NCBI GenBank assembly: GCA_019634415.1
Contig: JAHQVJ010000116.1
Span: 23,133 to 87,132 of the forward strand
DNA from: Myxococcales bacterium
GTDB lineage: Bacteria > Myxococcota_A > UBA796 > GCA-2862545
DNA length: 64,000 bases
Reading direction: 5' to 3'
Positions 25,290-35,113 of this stretch are shown piece after piece. How positions within the stretch are numbered: the first letter of the stretch is position 1; each line of letters starts with the position of its first letter. A model generated the notes under the pieces. That model saw nothing but the letters and a program-made list of their open reading frames with translations, had not been told where the DNA came from and did not search any database. The translations under genes were made by a program, and so were the position numbers.

Positions 25290-25907
25290 GTGGCTAGACC
25301 CCGGTCCGTGTCCTTCGACGACGCCGTCGAGCGCGCGCTGCTGCTGTTCTGGGAGCGCGGCTACGACCGCACGTCGCTCTCCGATCTGAGCCGCGCCATC
25401 GGCGTCGGCCCGTCGAGCATCTACAACACGTTCGGCAGCAAGGAAGAGCTCTTCCGCCAGGCCGTCGCACGGTACGTACAGACCCACGCGGCCCCGCCCC
25501 TCGGGGTGCTCGACGGGGAGCCGCTCGGTGCCGAGGAGCTCGTGCGTTCCCTGCTCGGAGGCCTGGCTCGCCTGTACGCGTCGGACGACACGCCCCTCGG
25601 ATGCGCGATCTTCCAGGGTGCGGGAGGTGCGTCGCACGCTGGGCCCGCCGCTGCCATCACCCGCGAGGCGAAGGCGAGCGTGATGAAGGCCATCGAGGAG
25701 CGGCTGGAGCAGCTCGCCCGTGCAGAAGAGCCCCTGGCGGCGAGCCCGCTGGTGCTCTCCCGGTTCGTGATGGCCACGCTGGCGGGGATCTCCCAGCTCG
25801 CGTGCGACGGCACGCCCGTGGCGGAGCTGCTCGAGGTGGCCGAGCACACGGCCCGCAGCTGCGTTGTGCGGCCAGGCGGGCCAAGCCAGCGTTCCTCGGT
25901 GAGGTAG
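25290..25907 (+). CDS. TetR/AcrR-family transcriptional regulator
   Basis: This 205-residue protein starts at GTG 25290 (MARPRSVSFDDAVERALLL). The N-terminal HTH is clear: GYDRTSLSDLSRAIGVGPSSIYNTFGSKEELFRQAV. The C-terminal half resembles the TetR_C_16-type ligand domain (PLGCAIFQGAGG). It acts in the cytoplasm as a dimer, normally a repressor that responds to a small molecule. Divergent placement from cytochrome P460 suggests that it controls that gene and itself. Confidence 0.88.
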   Translation: MARPRSVSFDDAVERALLLFWERGYDRTSLSDLSRAIGVGPSSIYNTFGSKEELFRQAVARYVQTHAAPPLGVLDGEPLGAEELVRSLLGGLARLYASDDTPLGCAIFQGAGGASHAGPAAAITREAKASVMKAIEERLEQLARAEEPLAASPLVLSRFVMATLAGISQLACDGTPVAELLEVAEHTARSCVVRPGGPSQRSSVR

Positions 25908-25918
25908 GCTGGCCCAGC

Positions 25919-26720
25919 GTGGACAGCGATGCAAACGCGCTGCTGGGTCCAGTACAGCAGACCCTGCTGGACGCGGTTGTCGCTCAGGCCCTCACCGTCC
26001 CCGTGGTGCAGCTGGACGTCGATTGCTCGCTGGTGCTCGCATCGCCGAAGTGGTCGTACGTCGGGCGCATGGCCCCCGACGGTCGCCCGGAGATCGTCGA
26101 CGAGACCCAGGTCCGATGGGGGTTCACCGAGCCGTACGACAAGACCACTCAGCTCGCCCACGCGTCGTTGGCCCCCGTGCCCCGCCACCGGTTGGAGGAA
26201 GTGGAGTGGGCGTCGCGGCGGGGCCATCCGCTGGTGCACCGTCCCCTCAGCTGCGGGCCGTGGCGACTCGCGAGCTGGGATGTGGGCCAACGGCTCGTGC
26301 TGGAGCCGAACCCGGCGTTCACGGGCCCCGCATCGTGGCGACCACGGCTCCGCCGGGTGGAGTCTTCGGAGGAACCGATTCGAGGCGGCGCTGGCCGGGT
26401 GGTCGGCCGCGCTCTTCGTGGATCCCTCGCCGCTGTGGTCGTGCTCCACGTCGTCGTCGCCGCAACCGTTCAACTTCACCCAGTTCTGCGACCCCGAGGT
26501 GGATGCGCTGATCGCACAGGGACTGAGCCTGCCGGATCCGGCTGCGTCGGCTCCGATCTGGCGCGAGGTGCAGGCCCGCATCCACGAGCAACAACCCTAC
26601 CTGTTCCTCTACTGGATGGACGAGCTGGTCGGCGTCCACGAGCGGTTCGAGAACGCACGCGTCAATCCGTTGTCGGCATATGACCGGCTGCACGAGCGGG
26701 CTGCACGAGTCGCCGACTGA
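25919..26720 (+). pseudogene. Remnant of a peptide-binding protein (SBP_bac_5 type), frameshifted
   Basis: Two frames together look like an ABC-transporter solute-binding protein with parts missing. Frame one (from GTG 25919) reads PVPRHRLEEVEWA and then CGPWRLASWDVGQRLVLEPNP, typical of the middle of the family. At about 26355-26370 the likeness moves to another frame: RFEAALAGWSAALF, FNFTQFCDPEVDALI and REVQARIHEQQPYLFLYW, typical of the C-terminus. The signal peptide, the first lobe and about 200 central residues are absent, and the total is about 267 codons against about 500 in the family. It is a decayed gene with an internal deletion; its end overlaps the convergent S9 peptidase. Confidence 0.75.
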
Positions 26721-28587
26721 GCGGCGGCTCCAGCGCTGCCTTCAGCCACCGCAGCTCTCGCTCCAGCACATCGCGCTGGTGCACGGGATCCGTGGGAGCA
26801 TGAGCCGCTACCGGGTAGACCACCAGCGACGCCTCGGTGCCCTGGTCACGCAGCGCGTGCAGCAGCTTGTAGGGCTGTGAGACGGGCACGCGGGGGTCGC
26901 CCGTACACGCCAAGATCAGCATGGGGGTGCGCAGCCGGTCCGCATGGGTCGTGACGGTCGCTGCCCGATAGCGGTCGGGGTACTCGAAGGGCGAGCCCCC
27001 GAGGGCATGCCCGAACCAGGTGTTGAGATCGGAAAGGGTGTAGGCGTCGAACCAGTCCACCAGGGGCGCTCCCGCGATCGCGGTCACAAAGGACACGTCG
27101 TGCGCGGTCAGCCACGCCGCGAGGTAGCCCCCGTAGGACCAGCCGATCACCGCCACTCGCTCGTCGTCGACCCAACCCTCGGCGCGCAGCGCCTCGAGGC
27201 CCGACAGGATGTCGCTCGCCGGCCCCAAAGCCGGATCCCCCAGGATGGCGCTCTGCCAGTCCACGCCACGGTGGTTGCTGCCTCGATAGTTCGGCAAGAA
27301 CACCCGCCACCCCTGGGCCGCCAGCACGTGGCGCCAGCCCACGAACCCCACGGTGGACGCCACCATCGGCCCTCCGTGGGGCATGACCACCACGGGCGTG
27401 GGCCCCTCCACACCCGCAGGAGACACCAACACCCCGTCCACCTCGGAGCCGTCGGTGCACGTCCAGCGGATGGTGCGCACCTCGGCCACGGGCTGCGCTC
27501 CCACCTGCTGGACCATGGCGAGACGCCGTGGCGTGCCCGACACCTCCATCACATAGGGCTCCGCGGGGGCCGTGGGCGTCACACCAGCGAACGCCAGCCT
27601 CCCAGCAGGGCCCACGGCCACATCGGACACCGGCTCCACCTCCCCCAGCTCCAGGGGCTCCGGGTCGCCACCGAGGGGCAGGCGCCACAGCCCCACCCGC
27701 GTGCCGTTCGGTGCTCGCACCAGCAGCGTGTCGTCGTCGAGCCACCACACGCCCGACACGTCTCGATCCAGCGCACCGGACACACACCGCGGCGGGCCAC
27801 CCGCTACGTCGACCACCCAGACCTGAGCCGGCCGGAACAGCGGCTCGGGACCGGGGTGTCGCAGCGTCGCCACACACCGGCCGTCCGGCGAGGGCATCAC
27901 TCCGCCGAGCGCTCCCTGCAGCCGCACGTCCACCGCGCCGGAGGCCAGGTCCAACACCCCCAGCGACACGTCGAAGAGCGCTGCGACGGCGGGATCGGGC
28001 TGGGTGAGCACCACCATGCGGTCGCCCACTTCACAGAACGAGCGCACCGCTCCGGGGATCGCGCGATGCACCGCGAGCGGCCTGACGGCCCAGCGCACAT
28101 CGACACCCGCTCCCTCGCGCTGGACCCACAGCTGCGACGCCACCGGAGGCGCCGTAGCGAACGCACCGTGGCGCCCCACCCCGAAGGAGCGCACCGTCGG
28201 GCTCGTCGCCTCTTCGCGCCCCACGCAGGCCAGCCGACCATCCGCCAGGCGCTCGAGCTGCTGCACCCCCACGGGCGCCTCGGTCAGCGGCACGGGCGCC
28301 GCCCCTGGCGCGTCCAGCGCGTGCGCTTGAGCACACCCCCGGGAATCCGGTAGCAGCACCATCACGCGACCATCCGCCCACCACTGCGACGAGCCCACCC
28401 CCGAGGTGGGCGGCAGCCAGCACACTCCCTCCCCCGTCTCCACGTCGATCGCACGCAGCCCGGTCAGGAAGTGATTGTGCGCCAGATCACGCTGCGTGAT
28501 CGGCCACAGAACCGCGCGGCCGTCGTGCCGCCAGCTCGGCGTCCCCAGCCGCAGCAGCCCATCCAGGTCGTCCAGGGTCCAGCCCAT
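26662..28587 (-). CDS. Prolyl oligopeptidase family (S9) peptidase
   Basis: This 641-residue protein has an N-terminal propeller-like region (1-370) and an alpha/beta-hydrolase domain. The nucleophile is in GWSYGGYLAAW, the Asp in TGDPRVPVSQ and the His near AAHAPTDPVHQ; the PHGGP segment before the nucleophile is typical of acylaminoacyl peptidases. No signal peptide is seen, so it is probably cytoplasmic. It cleaves short peptides or N-acyl amino acids. The C-terminal tail overlaps the end of the broken peptide-binding gene. Confidence 0.88.
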   Translation of the reverse strand: MGWTLDDLDGLLRLGTPSWRHDGRAVLWPITQRDLAHNHFLTGLRAIDVETGEGVCWLPPTSGVGSSQWWADGRVMVLLPDSRGCAQAHALDAPGAAPVPLTEAPVGVQQLERLADGRLACVGREEATSPTVRSFGVGRHGAFATAPPVASQLWVQREGAGVDVRWAVRPLAVHRAIPGAVRSFCEVGDRMVVLTQPDPAVAALFDVSLGVLDLASGAVDVRLQGALGGVMPSPDGRCVATLRHPGPEPLFRPAQVWVVDVAGGPPRCVSGALDRDVSGVWWLDDDTLLVRAPNGTRVGLWRLPLGGDPEPLELGEVEPVSDVAVGPAGRLAFAGVTPTAPAEPYVMEVSGTPRRLAMVQQVGAQPVAEVRTIRWTCTDGSEVDGVLVSPAGVEGPTPVVVMPHGGPMVASTVGFVGWRHVLAAQGWRVFLPNYRGSNHRGVDWQSAILGDPALGPASDILSGLEALRAEGWVDDERVAVIGWSYGGYLAAWLTAHDVSFVTAIAGAPLVDWFDAYTLSDLNTWFGHALGGSPFEYPDRYRAATVTTHADRLRTPMLILACTGDPRVPVSQPYKLLHALRDQGTEASLVVYPVAAHAPTDPVHQRDVLERELRWLKAALEPPLSRRLVQPARAAGHMPTTD

Positions 28588-28596
28588 GCACCCCGC

Positions 28597-29631
28597 CTAC
28601 GGCACCGCCGACAGCGCCGTGTAGGTCAAGACCACCTCGGCCAGCGAGTCCGGGACGTACTCCACGTAGACGATGGAGTTGCGCACCTCGTCGTAGGTGT
28701 AGTGACCCTTCACCAAGGTGCCGTCGCCGTCGAAGACCGCGAGCGTGTGGCGCTCCACCCGCACACCGCCTCCCACCAGCGGCGAGTGCACCTCCACCTC
28801 GATGGTGCCCTCCATCGGGACCCGAGACAGGAAGTACTCCCGGCTGAGGCCCGCCGCCTGCACCCCCAGTCGATCGAGCACCCGGAACCAGGAGCTCTCC
28901 CCGATGTCCCAGTTGACTCCACCGATCTGCGAGGTGACCAGACCGTAGTCCTGACCGCCAGGGCCGCTCGCTCCGGGCTGGTCGCTCACCACCGTGGAGA
29001 AGGTGAGCCCTCCCAACACGTCCTTCAACCCGTCATACCAGCTGACAAAGTCGGCGATGCTGATGGGGTCGCCGTTGGTGTAGTCGAACTCGTCGGCGAT
29101 GACCATGGTGTGCAGCGCCGCATCATCCCTGTAGAATCCTTGGTTCCACGACCGGGCGTCGAAGCTCTCGAGGGCGGAGTAGATGCCTCCCAGCCCCTTC
29201 TCTGGAGAGGCGCCTCCGTTGCCCAGGACCGCCATCTTGCTGAAGGCCTGCACCTGGTTCAGGGTGTGGGGCTCGAGCCACAGGATCCCGCCAGGGCCGG
29301 GCTGCAGCTTGCCCTGGTGCGCCGGGTCGTTCATGTCCGACGACACCACACCGATGTGGTAGGCCAGCCCGGAGTTCAGGAAGTACTCCATGAACAGCGG
29401 GAAGTTCTTGGCCAGCTCGCTCTGCTCGGGCCCCATGGAGCAGCTGTTGTCGACCATGAACAGCACGTCGACCTCGGGCTGCGTGGTCTGCAGGATCCGG
29501 TCGACCTGTCGCATCTGCTCGGGCGGAGCGGGAGGTGCCTGGTCGAGGGGGGGCAGGCCCGGGATCACCTGGAACTCGCCGCTACAGCCGACGAGCGCCA
29601 CCCCCACGATCACCGAACGGATCCGGCCCAC
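28597..29631 (-). CDS. VWA-domain lipoprotein
   Basis: This 344-residue lipoprotein starts at GTG 29631 with GGAGGG upstream, giving MGRIRSVIVGVALVGC. A VWA domain covers about residues 50-220, with the MIDAS motif DNSCSM (DxSxS). The last 100 residues (EVEVHSPLVGGGVRVERHT) are beta-rich. Proteins of this layout are common in Myxococcota as outer-surface metal-dependent adhesion proteins. The S9 peptidase gene follows 9 nt downstream on the same strand. Confidence 0.8.
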   Translation of the reverse strand: MGRIRSVIVGVALVGCSGEFQVIPGLPPLDQAPPAPPEQMRQVDRILQTTQPEVDVLFMVDNSCSMGPEQSELAKNFPLFMEYFLNSGLAYHIGVVSSDMNDPAHQGKLQPGPGGILWLEPHTLNQVQAFSKMAVLGNGGASPEKGLGGIYSALESFDARSWNQGFYRDDAALHTMVIADEFDYTNGDPISIADFVSWYDGLKDVLGGLTFSTVVSDQPGASGPGGQDYGLVTSQIGGVNWDIGESSWFRVLDRLGVQAAGLSREYFLSRVPMEGTIEVEVHSPLVGGGVRVERHTLAVFDGDGTLVKGHYTYDEVRNSIVYVEYVPDSLAEVVLTYTALSAVP

Positions 29632-29706
29632 GAACCCTCCACGGCCCAGTATGGCTGTAAGAAGCAGTCCGTGAGCCGGCAATGAGGCCCGCGAGCCTTT
29701 TTGCAA

Positions 29707-30387
29707 CTACCCGGCGTGGCGACGCATCTTCGCCACGAAGACGCTCCCGCAGTACTCGGCCATCGCCGAGAAGGAGGTCTGCAGCTCCTCGTTGCTCATC
29801 TTCTTGATCTGCTTGACGTTGTTGACGAGCCCCAGCGCCACGCTGCCCGCACCGGGCGTGCCCGCGGCGATCTCGCAGGTCATCCGACTCGAGTAGATGC
29901 GGTCGCCGTCGGCCTTGTAGACGCGGGCCCGCACTTGGTAGGTGAAGGTGCCCTGAGCCCCGATGTTGGGAACGCTGAGCCCCCACGACATCACCTCGAG
30001 CTGCAGCAGGTTGTCGGAGGCACCGCTGCCCGCGACGCTGAAGGGAGGCCCTCCGCCGAGGGTGTCGGCGACGCCTTGGAGCATGGCCGAGTTCGTCGCC
30101 TCGATGTCCACGGCATCCGCGAGCTTGCGGCGAACTTCCTCCTCCTTGACCGCCTGCACCACGTTGATGACCCCCGCGGCCACCGCCGCCACGGCATTGG
30201 CAGCGGCCTCTTCCTCCGTCTCGGGATCGGGATCCACCACCGCGTAGACCTGCCCCAGCTGCGCGTTGGGTCCGGACTGGGTGATGATCTGGAGCTGCAC
30301 GTCGTCGATGTTGCCGACCTCGCGCTTGAACTTGGCGTGGCAGCCCACCAGGGACATCAGGGCAGCGAACAGGGCGATGGTTCTCAT
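29707..30387 (-). CDS. Unknown lipoprotein
   Basis: This 226-residue lipoprotein has signal MRTIALFAALMSLVGC and AAGGAG upstream of the ATG. Residues 55-100 form a long Ala, Val and Glu helix (TEEEAAANAVAAVAAGV), followed by a beta-rich part and a C-terminal helix. No family is recognised. It may act with the VWA lipoprotein 75 nt downstream on the same strand. Confidence 0.72.
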   Translation of the reverse strand: MRTIALFAALMSLVGCHAKFKREVGNIDDVQLQIITQSGPNAQLGQVYAVVDPDPETEEEAAANAVAAVAAGVINVVQAVKEEEVRRKLADAVDIEATNSAMLQGVADTLGGGPPFSVAGSGASDNLLQLEVMSWGLSVPNIGAQGTFTYQVRARVYKADGDRIYSSRMTCEIAAGTPGAGSVALGLVNNVKQIKKMSNEELQTSFSAMAEYCGSVFVAKMRRHAG

Positions 30388-30461
30388 GTCGTCGTCTCCT
30401 TCCGCCAGAGACTACGACGCCCGATTCAGCGACATTCGAGCACGCAGCGTACTTCCTGTTC

Positions 30462-31568
30462 TCAGCCCTCGGACGCCAGTGGGACCTTCGAATGTTCTTC
30501 GTCCGAGGCGGGCTCTGCCACAGAGTTCAGATATTCGACGAGGATCCGCAGCGAATCGTCGCGGAGATCGGTGAAGGCCAACCCTAGGCGGGTCCCGTGC
30601 GAGCGCACCACGATGCTCCGCACGTCCACGGACAGCTGCACGACGTGCTCGCCCGGCAGCTCCAGCGTGAGCCGCGCACCCGCCTCCCCGCCCAGCATCC
30701 CGAGGCGCTCCAGCGGCGTGGCCACCGACACGGCAGCCCCCTCCTGCGACAGATCGATCACCTCGGCGGAGTGCGTGCGCCCCTGGACGTCGAGCACACC
30801 GCGCAGGCGATCGGTGGCGGGGGGCTGCACGCGAAGCGCGCGGCGCGGGTTGATGGCCTCCCACAGCTTGTCCGGAAGCTCCGCGGGGGACAAGGGGCTG
30901 CGCCAGTCGAAGGCCCAGGCCCAGCGACCACCGGCACGCCGCACGGCGACACCCTCCCCCGACACCTCGGTCCCACCCGGCGTGCGGACCACGATGGAGA
31001 CGGGCTGCCCGACGACGAGCTGATCCCACAGGCTCCGGTCGAGCTCGATGACCGCATGATCGAGCCACAGGTCCCGCAGCCGGCCCTCACCGCTCACCCG
31101 CCCCATCTGCACCTGCGCGGTGCCCCCGAGGCGCGCGAGGCGCTCCTGGCGCAGCCCAGCCACCGGATCGGCGAGCTCCGCCCGCGCCTGTCCCAGCTCC
31201 TCGGTGAGGAGCTGCTTGGTGTGCACCAGGGCGTCGGTGTGCTTGAGCAAGCGCGCACGAGCCGACTCCAGCGCGGTGGCCAGCGCCCGGGTCTCCTCGG
31301 CAGCTGGCTCAGCCACCTCGCTGGCCAGCTCGCCCTGCCCCAGACGCACCACGCTCTGCTCCAGTCCCTCGAGCGCCGTGGTCAGGCGCCGTCGATGGGC
31401 CCACACCAGGATCCCGATGCAGCAGCAGGTGCCCACGGACAGCATCGCCATGCGTGCCCCGTTGCCAGCACGGTCGCCCTGATGGGCCACGTCACGCAGT
31501 GCATCGGAGGTCAGCACCACCGCACACAGCGCCACGACGAGCAGCAGATGGGATGGAATCCGCCCCAT
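30462..31568 (-). CDS. Membrane protein with C-terminal PilZ domain
   Basis: This 368-residue protein has two N-terminal transmembrane helices (about 6-20 and 39-58), a HAMP-like and coiled region (about 60-135), an intermediate beta domain, and a C-terminal PilZ domain (about 240-350). The PilZ signature is RRALR followed by DLSQEGAAV (the DxSxxG element), so it should bind cyclic di-GMP. It probably links cyclic di-GMP to envelope or motility functions. It follows the kinase-FGE gene on the same strand after 42 nt. Confidence 0.8.
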   Translation of the reverse strand: MGRIPSHLLLVVALCAVVLTSDALRDVAHQGDRAGNGARMAMLSVGTCCCIGILVWAHRRRLTTALEGLEQSVVRLGQGELASEVAEPAAEETRALATALESARARLLKHTDALVHTKQLLTEELGQARAELADPVAGLRQERLARLGGTAQVQMGRVSGEGRLRDLWLDHAVIELDRSLWDQLVVGQPVSIVVRTPGGTEVSGEGVAVRRAGGRWAWAFDWRSPLSPAELPDKLWEAINPRRALRVQPPATDRLRGVLDVQGRTHSAEVIDLSQEGAAVSVATPLERLGMLGGEAGARLTLELPGEHVVQLSVDVRSIVVRSHGTRLGLAFTDLRDDSLRILVEYLNSVAEPASDEEHSKVPLASEG

Positions 31569-31610
31569 GTCTCTGTGTCGGCACCCAGGGGCTGGAGTTG
31601 AGGGCCTCGG

Positions 31611-34130
31611 CTACCCGTCCTCCGAGTCAAGCCCGAACACCCCGCGAAACCCCACCGAGGAGTGCGCCAGGGTCCGATCCAGGATCAAGTTCGTGTCGAT
31701 CTCGTAGTTGTCCACCCCCTTGCCCAGCCAGGTGCCGCCCGAGGCCGACGCCGACCAGTGCTCGGCGAAGTCGGGCACCACCACCCTGTCGTCGGCGATG
31801 ACGCCTTCTCTGTCGGCGCACCAGTCACGCACGTTGCCTCCCACGCCTCGCACCCCGTAGGGGCTGACGTCGAGGGGGAAGCTGTCCACCGGGGTTGGCT
31901 GGGGAAACCCGTCGGGGTGGCTGCTGCGAGTGTTGCACCACGCCGGATCCCAGTGATGGCCGAAGGGAAACGGCCGACCATCCACCCCCCGCGCCATCTT
32001 CTGCCACTCGAGACGCCCCGGCAGCCGCCAGGGTCGGCCCGTGCGCTGCGCGAGCCAGGCCAAGTACGCCCGTGCGGCATGCCACGACACGTAGGTCGCG
32101 GGGTACTCCGGCTTCCAGTCGTGAGGACGCTGTCCCCCGGGCACCACGAACCGCCCCTGATCGTCCCGGTCGAAGAACATCGCGCCCAGCTCGCCGGGCT
32201 GAGTGGGCCGATCCCGCGGCACCCAGCGCAGCGCCGTGGCCTCCTCGCCTCTGGTGCACAGGTCACTCAGGAAGTCGGCGAACTGCTGGTTCGTGACGAC
32301 GAACCGCTGGACCACCATCGAGTGGCACCACAGCGCACGATGCTGCAGCCCCAGCAGCCCGTTGGGATCGAGACCCGCCGTGAACCACCCCGCGGGAACA
32401 TAGACCTCGTCGGCCTGCAACCATCCCTCGGGCGGAAGCCAGATCGGCGTGGGCTCCGACGCTCCCGGCGGCGTGCCGTCCCAGTGGGCCAGCCGCCGGA
32501 TGTGCACGGGGTAGCGAACCGCTTGCCGCCCCGGTGCCTCGATGGTGCACAGGTAGCTGCCCATCGGCAGCTCCACTCGCTCCAGCGGAGTCGTGCCCAG
32601 GTCGCGCTCGGGTCCGCGCACGAGCCGTCGGTGCTCGGACACGTACGGGGCGATGCGCACGCGAGCACCCGGCGGATCCGTCACCAGGGTCAGCGCACCG
32701 TGCCCCCTCAGATAGACAGCGCACGCCGCGCGCTCGGGGTGATGCAGAGGCAGCGCCCGCACGTGCCCGTCCAGCAGCACCGCAGCCCGTTCCGCTGCGC
32801 CGGCATCGCCTGCGTCCTCGGCCCTGCGGTGTGCGTCGCGGGTGCGCGCGATCAGGGCCACGTGGGCATCCTGCAGATCGGGAGCCACCCGCAGCGCGGC
32901 GTGGATCCCCTGATCCACCTCCAGCGCGATGAGCTCGGCCTCCCGGTCCGCCCGCTCGGCCTGATCCTGCTTGGTCCAGCCGGGCACCTTGGCGGCCTCG
33001 CCCGCCCAGGGCTCGATCCCGTCCAGTAGCCTCGCCCCGTCCACCCGCAGGGCTTGGGCGCGCGCGCGCGCCTCCTCGGCTCGGGGAGCCTGGCGCAGCG
33101 CCGTGCTCAGCAGGGCCATCGCCTGCTCCCGTCGACGCGCACCGTCGAGCCAGTCCTGCACATCGCGAGCCAGCTCACCCGCGCTGGCAAACCGCTCGGC
33201 AGCCTGGCGCTGCATGGCACGCTCACAAGCCGACACGAGTGCTGGGGGAAGCAGCTCCTCTGCCGTGTGGGCCTCCGAGGGCTGCACGGGCGGCCCAGCG
33301 ACCACCTGCTTGAGCACGGCTGCTGCGCTCACCCCCGTGTAGGGCGGCCGCCCCACCAGGATCTGGTAGAGCACCGCTCCCAGGGCGTACACGTCGCTGC
33401 GCTCGTCCACCCGCTCCCCGCGAGCCTGCTCCGGGGACATGTAGGCGGGCGTGCCCGACACACCTCCTGCCTCGGTCTGCTCGGCCCTCGGCCCCACCAC
33501 CTTCGCCAGCCCCCAGTCCACCACGTAGACCTCGCCCAGCGGCCCCACCATCACGTTCTGTGGCTTCAGATCGCGGTGGATCACACCGCGCTCGTGGGCG
33601 TGGGCCACCGCACGGCACACGGCGAGGAAGACCTCGAGCAGCCGATGCAGTCCCACCGAACCCTCGGCGTGGGCCCGTCCGAGGACCGCCGTCAGGGCCT
33701 CGCCCCGGATCTCCTTCATGGTGAACCAGGGGCGACCGTCGGGCAGCGTGCCCAGATCGTGGACTGGCACGATGTTGGGGTGCTGCAGCTGAGCGGTGGC
33801 CTGGGCCTCGTCGAGGAAGCGTCGTACGGCAGCAGGCGTACCGAGCAGGTCGGCGTGGAGCACCTTCATCGCCAAGCTGCGGTTGAGCTGGTGGTCCCGC
33901 ACGCGGCGAACCTCGGCGAACCCTCCCTCTCCCAGCAGCCCCAGATCTTCGTAGCGCTCCGAGATCCGGTCGACGGCGGGCGGCTCGACCTGTGCGCCCG
34001 CGGACAGATCGATGGTGGGCAGCGTGGCGCCCGCCGAGCCAGTCCGCGTCGAGAGGAAGGCCTCGAGCGCATCCACCAAAGAACCGTCCAGCCCATGACG
34101 GCGCACGAACTGCTCGATGTCATCCCGCAT
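31611..34130 (-). CDS. Ser/Thr protein kinase fused to sulfatase-modifying-enzyme (FGE) domain
   Basis: This is an 839-residue protein. The kinase covers about 58-330: glycine loop GEGGFAEV, AMKVL, HRDLKPQNV, VDWGLA in place of DFG (a variant common in this group), and SPEQARGE. A helical region and a PEGA-like segment (LVTDPPGARVRI) follow. Residues about 560-835 are an FGE-sulfatase or SUMF1-like domain (FVVTNQQFADFL, PATYVSWHAARAYLAW, GVRGVGGNVRDWC, SSVGFRGV). No transmembrane helix is seen. Such kinase-FGE fusions occur in Myxococcota and Planctomycetes; the FGE part is often non-enzymatic there. Confidence 0.9.
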   Translation of the reverse strand: MRDDIEQFVRRHGLDGSLVDALEAFLSTRTGSAGATLPTIDLSAGAQVEPPAVDRISERYEDLGLLGEGGFAEVRRVRDHQLNRSLAMKVLHADLLGTPAAVRRFLDEAQATAQLQHPNIVPVHDLGTLPDGRPWFTMKEIRGEALTAVLGRAHAEGSVGLHRLLEVFLAVCRAVAHAHERGVIHRDLKPQNVMVGPLGEVYVVDWGLAKVVGPRAEQTEAGGVSGTPAYMSPEQARGERVDERSDVYALGAVLYQILVGRPPYTGVSAAAVLKQVVAGPPVQPSEAHTAEELLPPALVSACERAMQRQAAERFASAGELARDVQDWLDGARRREQAMALLSTALRQAPRAEEARARAQALRVDGARLLDGIEPWAGEAAKVPGWTKQDQAERADREAELIALEVDQGIHAALRVAPDLQDAHVALIARTRDAHRRAEDAGDAGAAERAAVLLDGHVRALPLHHPERAACAVYLRGHGALTLVTDPPGARVRIAPYVSEHRRLVRGPERDLGTTPLERVELPMGSYLCTIEAPGRQAVRYPVHIRRLAHWDGTPPGASEPTPIWLPPEGWLQADEVYVPAGWFTAGLDPNGLLGLQHRALWCHSMVVQRFVVTNQQFADFLSDLCTRGEEATALRWVPRDRPTQPGELGAMFFDRDDQGRFVVPGGQRPHDWKPEYPATYVSWHAARAYLAWLAQRTGRPWRLPGRLEWQKMARGVDGRPFPFGHHWDPAWCNTRSSHPDGFPQPTPVDSFPLDVSPYGVRGVGGNVRDWCADREGVIADDRVVVPDFAEHWSASASGGTWLGKGVDNYEIDTNLILDRTLAHSSVGFRGVFGLDSEDG

Positions 34131-34186
34131 GATCGAAGCGCCCCCGCTGTGCCGAATAGGTAGCTTAGCGAAGGGAGGCGCAGGTC

Positions 34187-35113
34187 ATGGCACTGTGGAC
34201 GGAGCTTCGCACCGGACGTCCGCTGGTGCTGCGCATGCCCCATCGCTTCGGCCGGTCCCGCAGCAACCACACGGCCCTCGAGGGCCCCGAGGTCAGCGGA
34301 GAGCACGCCATCGTGCGGTTCCGCGAGGGCTGGGACCTGCACGACCTGGCGAGCCGGAACGGCACCTTCGTCAACGGCGCCCGGCTCCCTCGAGGCGCAA
34401 GGCATCGCCTGGTCCCGGGAGATCGCGTGGGCTTCGGACGGCCCGAGCCCGAGTGGGAGATCTCCAGCGTCGCTCCTCCTGCCCCGTGCGCCATCGCCGA
34501 CGACGACGTGGTGGAAGGAGAAGGCGAGCTGCTCGCGCTGCCGAGCCTCGACGATCCGCAGTGGGTGCTCCGCCACGACGCCGACGCCGGCTGGGTCTCT
34601 GAGGCGGGACCGGTGACGGACGGCCAGCGAGTCGACGTCGCCGGTCGGTCCTGGGAGCTTCGTCTTCCCGAGGCGCTCGTTCCCACGCACACCATGGGTC
34701 TCGACCAGGTGTCGCTGGAGTCGGTGTCGCTGCACTTCGTGGTGGCGCGCAACGAGGAGCAGGTGCACGTGACGGTGCAGCTGCCCCACGAGCGGCATCG
34801 GCTGACGCCACGAGGCCACCACTACGTGCTCGTCACCTTGGCTCGACTCCGGCTGCAGGACGCCGCGGCGCAGGCCCCAGAGCAGGGCTGGCGCGAGATC
34901 GACGCGCTGCTCCGCATGCTCAAGATGTCGCGCAACCACCTGTACGTGGCCATCCATCGCAACCGCAAGGAGATGCTGAAGCTGGGAATCGTGGACGGCT
35001 CGGACATCGTGGAGCGCGAGCGTCGCAGCTCGAGGCTGCGGATCGGCCTGGCAGAGCTGTCGGTGGATTCCGAAAGGCCCGCAGCCGAAGGCGAGGGCCC
35101 AAGGGACTTGTAG
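34187..35113 (+). CDS. FHA-domain protein with helical C-terminus
   Basis: This 308-residue cytoplasmic protein starts at ATG with GGGAGG upstream. Residues about 18-95 are an FHA domain (GRSRSNH, EVSGEHAIVRF, DLASRNGTFVNGARL), which binds phosphothreonine. The C-terminal part (LTPRGHHYVLVTLARLRLQDAA, then MLKMSRNHLYVAIHRNRKEM) looks like a winged-helix or HTH module. It diverges from the kinase-FGE gene over 56 nt, so it is a plausible partner of that kinase. The last 15 residues and the stop codon come from the 66-bp repeat, so the original C-terminus may have been replaced. Confidence 0.82.
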   Translation: MALWTELRTGRPLVLRMPHRFGRSRSNHTALEGPEVSGEHAIVRFREGWDLHDLASRNGTFVNGARLPRGARHRLVPGDRVGFGRPEPEWEISSVAPPAPCAIADDDVVEGEGELLALPSLDDPQWVLRHDADAGWVSEAGPVTDGQRVDVAGRSWELRLPEALVPTHTMGLDQVSLESVSLHFVVARNEEQVHVTVQLPHERHRLTPRGHHYVLVTLARLRLQDAAAQAPEQGWREIDALLRMLKMSRNHLYVAIHRNRKEMLKLGIVDGSDIVERERRSSRLRIGLAELSVDSERPAAEGEGPRDL

